DNA of 64,000 bases, taken from contig OZ007570.1 in assembly GCA_963931925.1 (NCBI GenBank), forward strand, positions 32,541,295 to 32,605,294. Direction: 5' to 3'. The notes below the pieces were generated by a model. That model was given only the letters and a program-made list of their open reading frames with translations, was not told where the DNA came from and did not search any database. A program made the position numbers and the translations under genes. This document shows, piece by piece, positions 32,949 to 44,100 of the stretch; the stretch's first letter is position 1; each line of letters begins with the position of its first letter. The DNA comes from Onchidella celtica. Lineage: Eukaryota; Mollusca; Gastropoda; Systellommatophora; Onchidiidae.

Positions 32949-33312
32949 CACAGACTAATAAAATACCCAGACTGGATGATCCCATTGTGTGACGTCACAA
33001 AACAGCGAAAGGTCATTAACCATTCGCCACATTAGGTTTACGCCAACGACCGACGCTTCAGCATAGCTACAATTTTGAATGACACATTTTGACGCGCCTA
33101 CTGAAAGCGGAAGTTTGGTTCCGCACCAAGAAATTAATATATGTACAACCAATCTTGACAAATAAAAAGAAATTTCTACTGCAGATAGAACTAGAATCGG
33201 AATTTCCCGAGCGGCGGCCATGTTGATTATACGGCCGCCGCTCGGGAAATTCCGTAAAAAACGACACAGCCCGAAGCTCGTGTTTCCAGTCTGGTTAATT
33301 TATTAGTCTGTG
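32949..33312. mobile_element. hAT-like MITE with 8-bp target duplication and central palindrome
   Basis: A 364-bp element. The left end CACAGACTAATAAAATACCC and the reverse complement of the right end CACAGACTAATAAATTAACC match at 26 of 28 positions when extended through CAGACTGGA. Flanking 8-mers are GTACAGGC (32941-32948) and ATACAGGC (33313-33320), a target duplication with one change. Near the right side is a perfect 22-bp inverted repeat (CGGAATTTCCCGAGCGGCGG..., 33199-33255). No transposase, so non-autonomous. Eight-bp duplications fit the hAT superfamily. Confidence 0.75.
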
Positions 33313-33320
33313 ATACAGGC

Positions 33321-34140
33321 GGTGATACTAGAAGTAACATAAGGGGCGGGGGCTGGGGGGAGAGTATCGATCAGCGTGTTTCTTTGTCTATTCGTTTGCT
33401 TCGCCGTTCTTCTTAAAGAGGTTTTTTATATGATTTTTATACAGATGCATTTTGACCCACAGCTGTGGTACGTCTTTTTACAATGAACGGACCCAACATC
33501 CGCTTTGTTCGAAAACTCTCAATTGAATTTATTTAGATTTTATTGCTGCTCACATACGACACTGTATCCAAACCGCTCGATGTTTGTTTGTTTTTTTTTA
33601 TCTAAAACTGGTCTGTTTTTCACAATGCTTCTTTGCGCTCTGTAAAACAGAATAATTAGATCTAATTATTTTTTAAATAAATAAATAAAAAAAAAAAAAA
33701 AAAAATTTGCACAGTACTAAGCTGTGCCAAAAAAATTGAATAAATTTCATGTTCATTGGCGTATCCGCTTTTTGGGGAGTTTGATAAGAAACAAATTGAA
33801 AAAAAAAAATATTATGACAAACATAAAGGATAATTTTATAAATCCAGAGATAGATTTCCGTTCCACACTCACTCGACTGCAATTTATTTATGAAGACCGG
33901 AGGATGATTGATCGCTTAGCCATCATTGCTGTTTTTTTTTTTTTCCCCCCGATTTCGACCCCTTTGTCAGCAGTCAGCACATTCTTTCCAGTAGGCTTTA
34001 AGGTTTTCTGATATAACTGACGTCTTGGTTAGTTGTTGGGCATCAACGGGGAACTTTAACATTTGATAGCTCCTCTCTGAGAATCTTCATAAGTGACCTA
34101 TGCTTATGCACATCCAGACATTGACCAAATTTGTGTCACA
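33321..34140. other. No recognisable gene
   Basis: Contains poly-A near 33690 and poly-T near 33930. No supported feature. Confidence 0.45.
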
Positions 34141-34146
34141 GTTTAT

Positions 34147-34364
34147 CTATACCATATTTGCGGACTTGAGGTTTTTCGTTTCAAAAGGCTTCTGAACACT
34201 CAACACTCAGACTTCAAATTTTATATGGTGCATCAGAATGGATGTAAAGGTGCACAGTTTTTAATAGAAGTCTCAAATCGATGTATTTTTTTTTTTGTTG
34301 CAAATTTATTGTCTCCCTAATTTTAGATCTATTTCGAGTCACGGTTCGCCATTTTAAGGTTTCA
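34147..34364 (+). repeat. Unclassified interspersed repeat, copy 1
   Basis: About 220 bases (CTTGAGGTTTTTCGTT ... CATTTTAAGGTTTC) closely matching 49767-49988, roughly 85-90 percent by eye, in the same orientation. No coding potential and no clear terminal repeats, so class unknown. Confidence 0.75.
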
Positions 34365-34515
34365 TTGAAGCTGCGCATGCGCATTATGTTTGTTTTGAAG
34401 TTGAAACTGAAAGACAGCGAAAGTGCAAATCCCTACCAGAAATGAGTGCCTTGTGTGCTGGTGCGCATAAAATCTGTAGTAGGGCTCTAGGTTATAAGGG
34501 GAGTTTTCTAGACCG

Positions 34516-34526
34516 AAGAGAGAGAG

Positions 34527-34615
<89 letters not shown>

Positions 34616-34617
34616 AA
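34516..34617. repeat. (GA)n microsatellite
   Basis: About 100 bases of nearly pure GA. Confidence 0.95.
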
Positions 34618-35009
34618 TAGAACGGTGGGTTCACAGGTTTACCCCGATAATGCCGGGTGCCTCAGAATCAAAAAGCGTGATCGAAACCTACACTCGGTGA
34701 CTACTTCGCCCCATCTTCGTTCTTCGCCTTTCTTAAAACTTTCTTGACACATTGTTGGTCGAAAATAAACTTTAAACATCACATCCATGTATTTTGTAAG
34801 GATCCGTAGTGTGAAAATAAGTTTATTGGTATTTGCATTGAATCTAGGTTCCGTTATTAACGTGACCTAGAATCTAGATCTAGATCCAGAGTTGGGGGCT
34901 CAAGCAGCCTGTGCCAGTGTGGGTTGTGTAGCGTTCAAAAAATGATTGTTGAACCAAGTATAAAATGTGTTCAGGTTGTTTCAACTTCCGTTGCCCCTAA
35001 ACCACAGGG

Positions 35010-35341
35010 ACAAGGTGGTCTAGAGGCAAGGTGCTCGCCTCTCATGCCAAGGGTCCCGGGGTCTAAACCCGGGCAGTGCAGGCATGTTGGAAAGTGGATT
35101 TTTCTCATATTTTCAAGTCCCTGGTCCTATTGGGGGGTAGGATCGAGTAGTTCTTGGAAATTGGATTTTTCTCATATTTTCAAGTCCCTGGTCCTATTGG
35201 GGGGTAGGATCGAGTACCTAGTCTTCTCGGATAAGGACGAAAAACTTCGGAGGGCCCGTGTGCACGTTGCGCACGTTAAAGATACCTTGGCAGTTGGAAA
35301 TCGTAAAGAGCAGGCCGAAAGGCCGCTGCCCGGGCAAAATT
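35010..35341 (+). mobile_element. tRNA-derived SINE, full-length-like
   Basis: The head carries an A-box-like TGGTCTAGAGG and a B-box GGTCTAAACCC, as in tRNA genes. The body holds CTTCTCGGATAAGGACGAAA and CCCGTGTGCACGTTGCGCAC. The end is CTGCCCGGGCAAAAT. A second, inverted copy of the family is at 41629-41868. A 55-bp segment (GATTTTTCTCATATTTTCAA ... GGATCGAGTA) is duplicated inside this copy. SINEs of this kind are transcribed by RNA polymerase III and moved by LINE enzymes (family knowledge). Confidence 0.85.
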
Positions 35342-38300
35342 GAAATCAATAGATTAAAATATCATCTCCCCCCCCCCCCCCCGCCAGGACAAGAAATAAT
35401 AAAACAAGTAAAGTGAGGTGTAAATGCCAAGGGCAGCGAACCTCCTAAAATAAAGACCTCAAATCAACTTCCGTTGCAGTGCCTTTTGAAAATTGTAACA
35501 GCTTTGTCAAGTCGCCTAAGCTTGGAGAAACTATGAGCACATCTGGCATTAAAGCATCTGTCAGAGAGGAGGCGGGGGGGGGGGGAGGAGAGATGGACAA
35601 GAGGGGTTTGCTGTGGAGGACAAAAGGGGAATGGAGATTGGAGGAAGACAAGGGAGATACATATATTGGGGGACAGGGTAACGCGAGTGGGAGGGAGAAA
35701 GAGATTGGATGGATAGGAGAAATCGGTTGGGGGGGGGTGGGGGTGGGGGTCGGGAGAGGGAAGGAGGGCGGATTCAGGTTTATCCCTTGACAAGGCCTCA
35801 TCTAGACCTGCCCAGTTTATGTCAAAAATAATAATACGCCCTTAGTACAGTTCGTAGAGCGGGCCCTTCAGCTTGTTGAGTATAATAATGTAACTGTATA
35901 ATAATATATCAGAACTGATAAAGCTGTAGACACGTTTTCAATAAGCCTGCCACAGACAAAAGGAACATAGTAACATTGGATAACAAAGGTACTTAGGAGA
36001 ATAACTAACCAACCCCATTCACTGGGACATTTATTGTCAAAGTGTCCATTTTAGCCTGGAAATCACAGCAAACGTAAAACTATTGTGCTTTCAGTAGCAG
36101 GGCATGTAGGTCCCCAGGCGAAGTCTGTATTGAGAGTAGATTTACAATGAGCAAACGCTTTGTTGCGTCACATTGCACGACACTACCCGCTGCTCGTGAC
36201 CACTTTTTGTACAAAGCTTAGTTGCTTATCAGCATCAGGCAGTTAGGCGGGCAACGACAAGTATTTAATCGAACTACCGATTATTCAGATCGTTAGCTGA
36301 ATACGTAGTGTAACGAATACGTAGTGTAATGGATAAAAAAAAAAATACTGATAAAAATGTATTGTATGTTGTGAACAGTGAATATTTTTACTGTGAAGAA
36401 AAGAACTATTCGCCAAGAAGGTAAAAATGACATTAGTACCATTCGTTACATGTGAGTATCCAAAACTGTATTTCCTAAAGTTACTCTTTTCTGAGAAACA
36501 CAGATCGATTGTATCGTGCGTTTCTGTCATGCCATAAAAAATTACTAACAAATAACAGAACTGAAAACTTTCGTTGACAACAGATATAGGTATCAGGATT
36601 TTATGTTGGAAAATCGATATGCCCATCGCTTATGGCGAGTGATGCAAAGAAAGAGGAGATCAGTGTTAAAAATGGGCATAGTATGAGAAATCCTGGGTCT
36701 GAAAAACATGGGCGTAACTCGGTGGGAGGTCGAGATGGGAAGTTGGAAGTGTTAGCCTCGACTTGAAATACTGATTTTTTTAAAGACATTGAAAAAAAAC
36801 AAAACAAAAACGTAATATTGATTTTCAAAATGATTTTTTTTTTTTATCTAGAAAGATAGGAACATTTTAAGACCCCCCCCCCCCCACCTCACTTCCAAAT
36901 GCGCCCCACGGCCAGATTTACTAACGGTGATGAATTTAATATTCCAAACTGTGGCCAAGCTACCGCCTTATAGGAATCCTCACACGCCACATCAGGAGCG
37001 TCTATGTACGGGTGGTCGAGGCCACTGTAGGGATGCCCTTATTGGTTAACGGGCGGTTAGGCGATTAACTGACGAGTACCTTAAACAGTGCAATCTAGCT
37101 ATACTGACGTGAGCTACATTTGGCAGACTTTCAGCCTACCCCCCCCCCCCCGCCCTTTCCCAATCCCCAGTCCCTCCTCCCATTCCACATCGAGAAATAC
37201 CATTCCCCATTTTGTATATTATATCCATTTCTTGAGATTGTAAATAACCATACACTGTAAAATAAAAATAATGTTTTAGAGGTTTTGTACAACTTGTTTC
37301 GATAGTGAAAACGTAAGGCGTTAAGGTGTGGAGACTCAAAATCTTGTTTTTTATCACAAAACAAGCCTCTATCTCTGTCTCTCTTTCTCTCTCTCTCACC
37401 CTCTCTACCTATGACTTTCTCGCTCTCTCCGTGTGTCGGACTGTCTTTCTGTCTCTCTGTGTCTATCTGTCTGTCTACCTCTCTCTCTCTCTTCGCCCTT
37501 ATTAAAACGAAGCAAAAACACATTCAAACGCAAAAAAATCAGCCAGTCCCCTCCAGGCGCCATCTCTACTACAATACAAACCATGGTCACACGCCCCTGA
37601 ACTGGATCATTCGAACACAGCACCCGTGGGTACGGTGCGCAGAAATCACCCCTCCCGTGTTCAAAGTCCGAAACACTGAGCTTTATTCCCCTGGCTATAG
37701 TATTATTCTGACAAATCTGTTCAGATCACAGTACAAACACCAGGGAAAGGTCGGATCTGTTTGTTGACTGGGTAAGTCTTTCCACCTTTAACGGGCATGT
37801 ACATAGTATTTATTTATCGTAAATCAATTAAAAAAAAAAAAAAACAATTCAATACCAAAAAAAAAAATCCCCAATATAAACATTAAAAAGAGTAGTACTG
37901 TGGATAGCTGGGATTTGCATATCATGCACAATGTAAGATCTGGTGGGATCGGCATTAGAAAAAAATAATGCTTCCTCGCGACGGCTTGAAGGAAATTAAG
38001 CAAAAAAGATGCCAGATCTAAACCAAAGCATTTCAAATATTGAGTGTTCGGTGATAGGAAGACGGGTCAACAGTTCAGTAACTGGACACTTGAAAAATAT
38101 ATGCATAAACTGAACAGGGCAAGGATGTTTTTCTTTCTTAAATTTTGTTTTTATGCAATTTGATAATGTAATGTGTGTTGTAATGCAACGCGGTGACTGA
38201 TTGATGAATACGTTCTTTCAAAGAGACAGGTGTCTTGATAATCTATAAGTCATATCATCACTATAAAGGAAACAAAGGCCTCCAATTAATCATGAAAGGC

Positions 38301-40063
38301 TTTGTAACCGCTGGGCCTTAAATTGTAAACAGTATCATATAACGCATAAAAAGACACGTACGGGTGTACGTAGGCATGTTTTAAAAGGTCGTGATTTTGA
38401 GCCAAAACTGGGTTGATGAGAAGAAAGTGTTCGGACACTCTGAGCCTGGGGAAAAAAAAGACGCATTTTCTTGGAGTAGAATTAAAAAGTATTACAGGAA
38501 ATTTTCTTCTGTGCCTCAATTTACACATTGGTGATCGAAATTCAACTGTAAAAATCACATCTGAGTATTCCCTGAGTCAGAGAGCCAACTATCGGTATAG
38601 AGTAAACAGCGCAAAAGCGACGGCGACAAAATGGTAAAAGGTGGACGTTAGTGATACTGTAAAACCACATTTTAATAGTAGGTTATTGGGATTCTATGTT
38701 TACTAGTACGGTACTTAAAATCAAAGAAGGACAAACAATTCCGAAGTTATAATAGATAATGGCCTGTAACTGATTACGTCCTGCAACCACTATTGAGTGT
38801 AGTGTATGGATTAAAGTCATGTTTCCTTCTCATGCCGTTAGCCTGACCAAGTGAGTTCTGTTCGGTAATCTATTGAATAGTGAATTACAACTTTTATTTC
38901 TTATTTGTACTCTAACTGATCTATAGCGACATGTCAGTCACAGTCCTCTGTTACTGTAGGACATGTGTGTTATTTGGTTCATTAAGAATGATGATTTCGT
39001 GTGTATTCTGTTCGTTTTTACATCGAGGGGATGCCAAGAATACATAGATATTTTTTGCCTAAGTCATTTTTTCGGTGTTCTGAGATGAAATGCTCACCTC
39101 AATCAGACAAAGTGCTACAGGTACGCTTGCTTATTACTTTACATCGTTCAACCGTTACAATGCTTTGTTTCTTTGAGTTACTGGTTTTTAAACGAAAACA
39201 CCCATCCAACTAAACTACCATTTAGACTGTTACTAGGGGAGCGTAGACTAATGACAAAACCAAATAGAGAAACTACTTAGTGGAGTTCACTACACTGTTT
39301 AGATACAGCTTTTTATGTAAAATAGTACGCTCCCATATCAACAGCTACAACGATAGTTTTCTTTGGTTTTCAAAAAACACCAACACCTGACTTCAGCAAT
39401 TATCTTCTTAACCTACATTTGAACTTCTTCATTTCAAAAAGGCCTCACCCCCTAATTAATAATGCCAGACTTTCGTCAATGTGCACAGGAGAAGTATAAA
39501 TCGTCCGGTATTTGCCATATTGTTGCATGTGCATTTTTGCCTTTTCCAGGAAATGAGGATTGAAATATGGTGTCCTCAAAAGTGCGAAAACGCGTACTAC
39601 ATTACTTCACAAACACATATCTCGAAACGTTTTTAACTCATTGGAATGACATTTATTCGTGTATAGACTATAATGGTACATGTATCAGGTGTGGGAGAAG
39701 CACTTTCATTACCAAACCTCAAACTCGGCAAAATGGCGTATACAACAATATGGCAAATACCCGTCGAAACACTCCCAAATCTTTACATCTAAAGTTTACT
39801 ATAGTGTTTGTTTCGGAGTGTACGTGGACTTAGGCATATTAACGAATTAACCATTATCTCTCTCATATCTACGACCTTAGAGCAGTGTTCCACTTTGATT
39901 AGATAAAGAGACTCTCTTACAAAAAAAAAAAGTTCTACTTGTTATTATTGTTTTTATCGTTATCGTCATTCTTATATTATTATTATTATTGCTATACTTG
40001 CAGTGATCAGGAACCATCGTCAATAAAAAAAACAACAACAAAAGAGACAGCTGCCAGGTAGAA
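35342..40063. other. No recognisable gene; microsatellite and poly-C runs
   Basis: Includes a poly-C run (35368-35382), a G-rich stretch (35570-35770) whose long frames are compositional, poly-C at 36871 and 37140, and a CT/TG-rich tract (37375-37495). Nothing with splice context or recognisable domains was found. The promoter of the CAP gene should lie near 39.8-40.06 kb, but no clear TATA box stands out. Confidence 0.4.
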
Positions 40064-41112
40064 ATGGCCCGTATTTTGTCTTGGTCACTTGGCTTGATCG
40101 CAATGCTACAAGTGTGTTTGCATTGTGTTTCTGGGCGGTGGTTTACGGAGGAGGAGAAACAGGCTTTACTTGATGCTCATAATTATTACCGCAGGCTGGT
40201 GGTGAGAGAACAGCAGGCATCAAACATACGCTTAATGGTAAGGTGATGTTCAGCCTAGTGGCCAAAGTAGAAAATCTTTCACACAGCCAGAATCTGACGT
40301 CACTACGTAGATTCGTACACAATACAATAGGGTTTTAGTGAGATTGTTTGGATTACCTAAGAGGCGGATTTCCTACATCAAACCGACGGCGGGGTGATGC
40401 CATAACCTTGATTCTTGTTTGTTCCATCTCCATTTTCTGAAAAACTGGCCATCTTTTGGGATGTAGAAGAAATATTGCTAATAGACACTTTTCATTTCGC
40501 GTCCTCCATATCACGTGATTTGCAAACAAAACAGCGGCGTGCCCCACCTGTAGGGTGGACAACGGTCGAACGATGCCATCCTCTTGTTGGGCACCCAACT
40601 GTACAAACCCGTTACGTGCTGATTCTGGCATAAAAATGCATCTTTGCTTAGACTGTGCACATATATTCAGATGCCATCACTAAAGCAAGTGGAGGTTTTT
40701 ACCTTACACGGTGCTTTTCGAAGCCGTGCGGCTCCCCGCAAACATCCGCAACGCGGAAGTGAAAAGGGTCCATACGCCGCTTGACGCGTCTTGTTTAAAA
40801 ATGCGCTGTGGCACTGCAAGAATTGGAGTTGGAACAACAAGACCTAAGGTTGAGACCTGCAATCAGCCGACCAACGCCGGAACGATGCCATACATAATAA
40901 TGAGCAAACTTAAGATCAGTTATGCCTAGTCGGATGAATGTAGGGACTTCAGGGCTGGGCAGTAACCAGTACAAAGGATTTAAATCACAAGTGTTAGTTA
41001 CAACCTCTTAAACTACTGATATAACTTGAATTTATTATGGAATCCAACATAAAAAAAAAATAAATCAGTTACAACAACTCTGTGTGTGTGTGTGTGTGTG
41101 TCTGCCTGTCTG

Positions 41113-41183
<71 letters not shown>

Positions 41184-44100
41184 GAGATACTAATATTGAA
41201 AAGGGGGAGAGTTCTGTACGCCCGACCACCCAATCGAGAACATCCTACCTCAACCCTTAGTTGAGCTATCCCAAATCCTTAAGTCCAGTCTTATCCCTAA
41301 CCATACCTCTTTTCCTTTCATCCAGAAAGAGAAGCAAACAATAACCACAACAAAAATTGTAAAGAATTGTTGGGAGTCCAAACTGATTGTGACGTACATA
41401 ACTTGTTGCAAGCGTGAAACCTAGCACTAATAGCAGTTGTATGTCCTTGTTTGAGATTTTTGTTTCCGGAGGATCTCCGCACTTGCCATTTGCACCTCTA
41501 TTTTTCCTGTTTTTAATTTTTCTTGTACTTTTTTTAAAAATGTGGTTGTATTTGTTTGATCCCATTTTGAGGGTTGGGTTGGGGGGGAGGGGGGGGGTAG
41601 GGGTAGGAATTACTTTTTTTTAAAAATTTGCCCGGGCAGCAGCCTTGTTAGACCTGATCTTCTCGACTTCCAACTGCTAATGTACTTTTAATATGGGCAA
41701 CGTGCTCACGGGCCATCCGAGTTTTTCGTCCTTATCCTAGAAGACTAGACGCTCTATCCTATCTACCATAGGAACAGGGACAGGAAATTCCCCCCTAGTT
41801 TCCAACATGACTGCACCGATCGGGAATCGAACCCGATACCGTGGGCATGAGAGGCGAGCACATTGCATCAAAATAAACGTGTCCCCAGTTGCATCTCCTT
41901 CCGTGTCCCATTTATTCACTGAGAAGTCATTCTATTCCCAGGAGTGGAACAGAGAGCTGGAGGAATATGCCTACAACTACGCCAAACGATGTGTCTTCGC
42001 ACACTCCCCTCAATCGAACAGACTACACATTGCTGGAGAGAAAACTGCAGGGGAGAACCTGTGGCTTGGGAGCTACAGAAGTAATTTGGCTAGAATTATT
42101 AGTTTGCGCTTTTCCTTGCATTATTAACTTGATTAAAGAGTAATAGGTAATGTAAGTAGATAAACGTTGGTCACTTTGCTAAGAAACAGCATTGAAGGAT
42201 TTGTTGTTAAAAAGTACTCCCAATTTTTGTTTTAGAAAGCCTTCCAAAATGCGCCTCATGCCAGTATTGTGCGATTGCCTCAGCGGTAAGACGAGCTGTA
42301 AAGAACGCAGCAGTAATTAATGCGCAGTAAGTGTCGCGTACTTTGTGTGCTGTCCACACGGGCCATATTTACCGCTACACGGCTCATCTCAACATGGGCG
42401 ATCGGAGAGGCAGGGTGCGGTGGCTTTTGTTATAGTGATGATATCAAAAAAAAAAGAAAGGGACAAAAAAGAAGATTTTGGGTTCATCACATAGTTTCTC
42501 ACAATCCATCACTTGCATCATTGAAATCTTGTCTGACTGCTATGAATAAGTCAATCCAAGCATCATTAAAAAAAATTTTATCTCTATATTTTATTCTTCA
42601 CTTGTGCTGTCCCAAATGATGTTTCTTTTCTTTATTTCCAAAATCAACTTCTCTGTTTCCTGATAAGACGACATGGTCACGCTGGAAATATTGTCGTGGG
42701 GAGTGATGCGAGAGGAAAAAACACAGTTCTTGTAGAAACGCGCCGGCGGTAAATGCAGCTCATGTGTCCGCGTCCATCGAATTCTGTGCTTCACCAATGC
42801 GCTGATTTGTCGCGGCGTAGCAGAATGCGATCGACACAAATCTGCTACGCCAGGCCTGAAATTACCGCGTGTCGCTCGTGTGACCGCACTCAGTTGGCCC
42901 GGGGTTTCTCCAGACTGCGCAGTAATTACTGCTGCGTTTTTTACAGCTCGACTGTCAAGGGCGTAAATCACACAATGGTGTATTAACTATTTAAAAAAAA
43001 AAAAAAGCATCTCTGCAGAAGACTAACTGGCCTAGGGGTGGGGGGTGCTCTGCTTTTGCCCCCCCTCCCCCTCCCCCTCCCCCTCCCCCCCCCCCACCTC
43101 CTATGGAGCACAGCCGCTTCTAAAGTCGGGCTCTTGCGAGCATTCGTATAACCCCACTAAATGGCATCATTATTTCATGAGTGTAAGAAAAGCTAGTCGT
43201 GAGACGCAATCCGAAGTCCTTCCTATATTCTCTAAGTATTATTAATGTTGCGAGTTTAGAAGCGCGCGTAACTACAAGATAAAAGCTGTGGTCAAGAAGC
43301 TACACATATAATAGACGCCGTTATTTACATTTGTCCATCTGAAAGTAACTAAACTTCGAGAATTAACTTCGGTTAGCTGGCGCTGATAACTGCAAGGTCG
43401 AAGCGATGGTTAGGAGGCTACAAAAGTAATCATGGTGATTCTATTTGTATATTAACTTTTGAACACATATTTTTTTTTTTTACGTTATTGTTCTTACTAC
43501 TTTTGTTAATTTATTTTCGGTCCGCACATCCCTGCTGCATTTACTTGGTGATTTGTTTTCTTTACGCCCATGGTTTTAAATTATCAAAATTTAGCCACAA
43601 GGATATCTTATCGTATATGAGTCGCTTAACATCAACGCGAAAGTTGTGTGTAGCAGAGCCTCCAATGAGAAACAATGCCCAAACAATATAATAAAACGCA
43701 GAGGAAAAGGGAAGACAAAATTAATCAATGTTTTGGTTAGAAACCTTCAGAAAACAACAACAAAAAAGATGAAAAATGAAACTGATAAACTTGTTGTTTT
43801 TGCCCTGCGACCCCACAGTTTGTCTGTGGTTTTTACATTGCGTTAACATCAAAGCGACAGGATGGACATGTGTGATGCACGAGATTTAAGATATTTAAGT
43901 CGATTCAATCAGTATTCCTAATTTGATGTTGTCTTGCTTGGAAAGGATGCAAAATTTAATGAGATGCAGCAAAATTTAATGACATGCCACAAAATTTAAT
44001 GACATACAGCAAAATGTAGGTTTTTATACATAGGTGGGAACTTAATATGAAATTGCTGTTTTAGCTGCAGTTAGTGGGCTTTTATTCCAGTGAATTTACC

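Noticed and set aside
34370-34390. TGCGCATGCGCA, an NRF1-type site
   Set aside because: Single palindromic site with no gene start nearby; insufficient to call a promoter.
35479-35801. Frames of about 110 residues on both strands
   Set aside because: G-rich compositional stretch; proline/glycine low complexity, no splice support.
36285-36626. 113-residue minus-strand frame
   Set aside because: AT-rich chance frame without motif, signal peptide or splice context.
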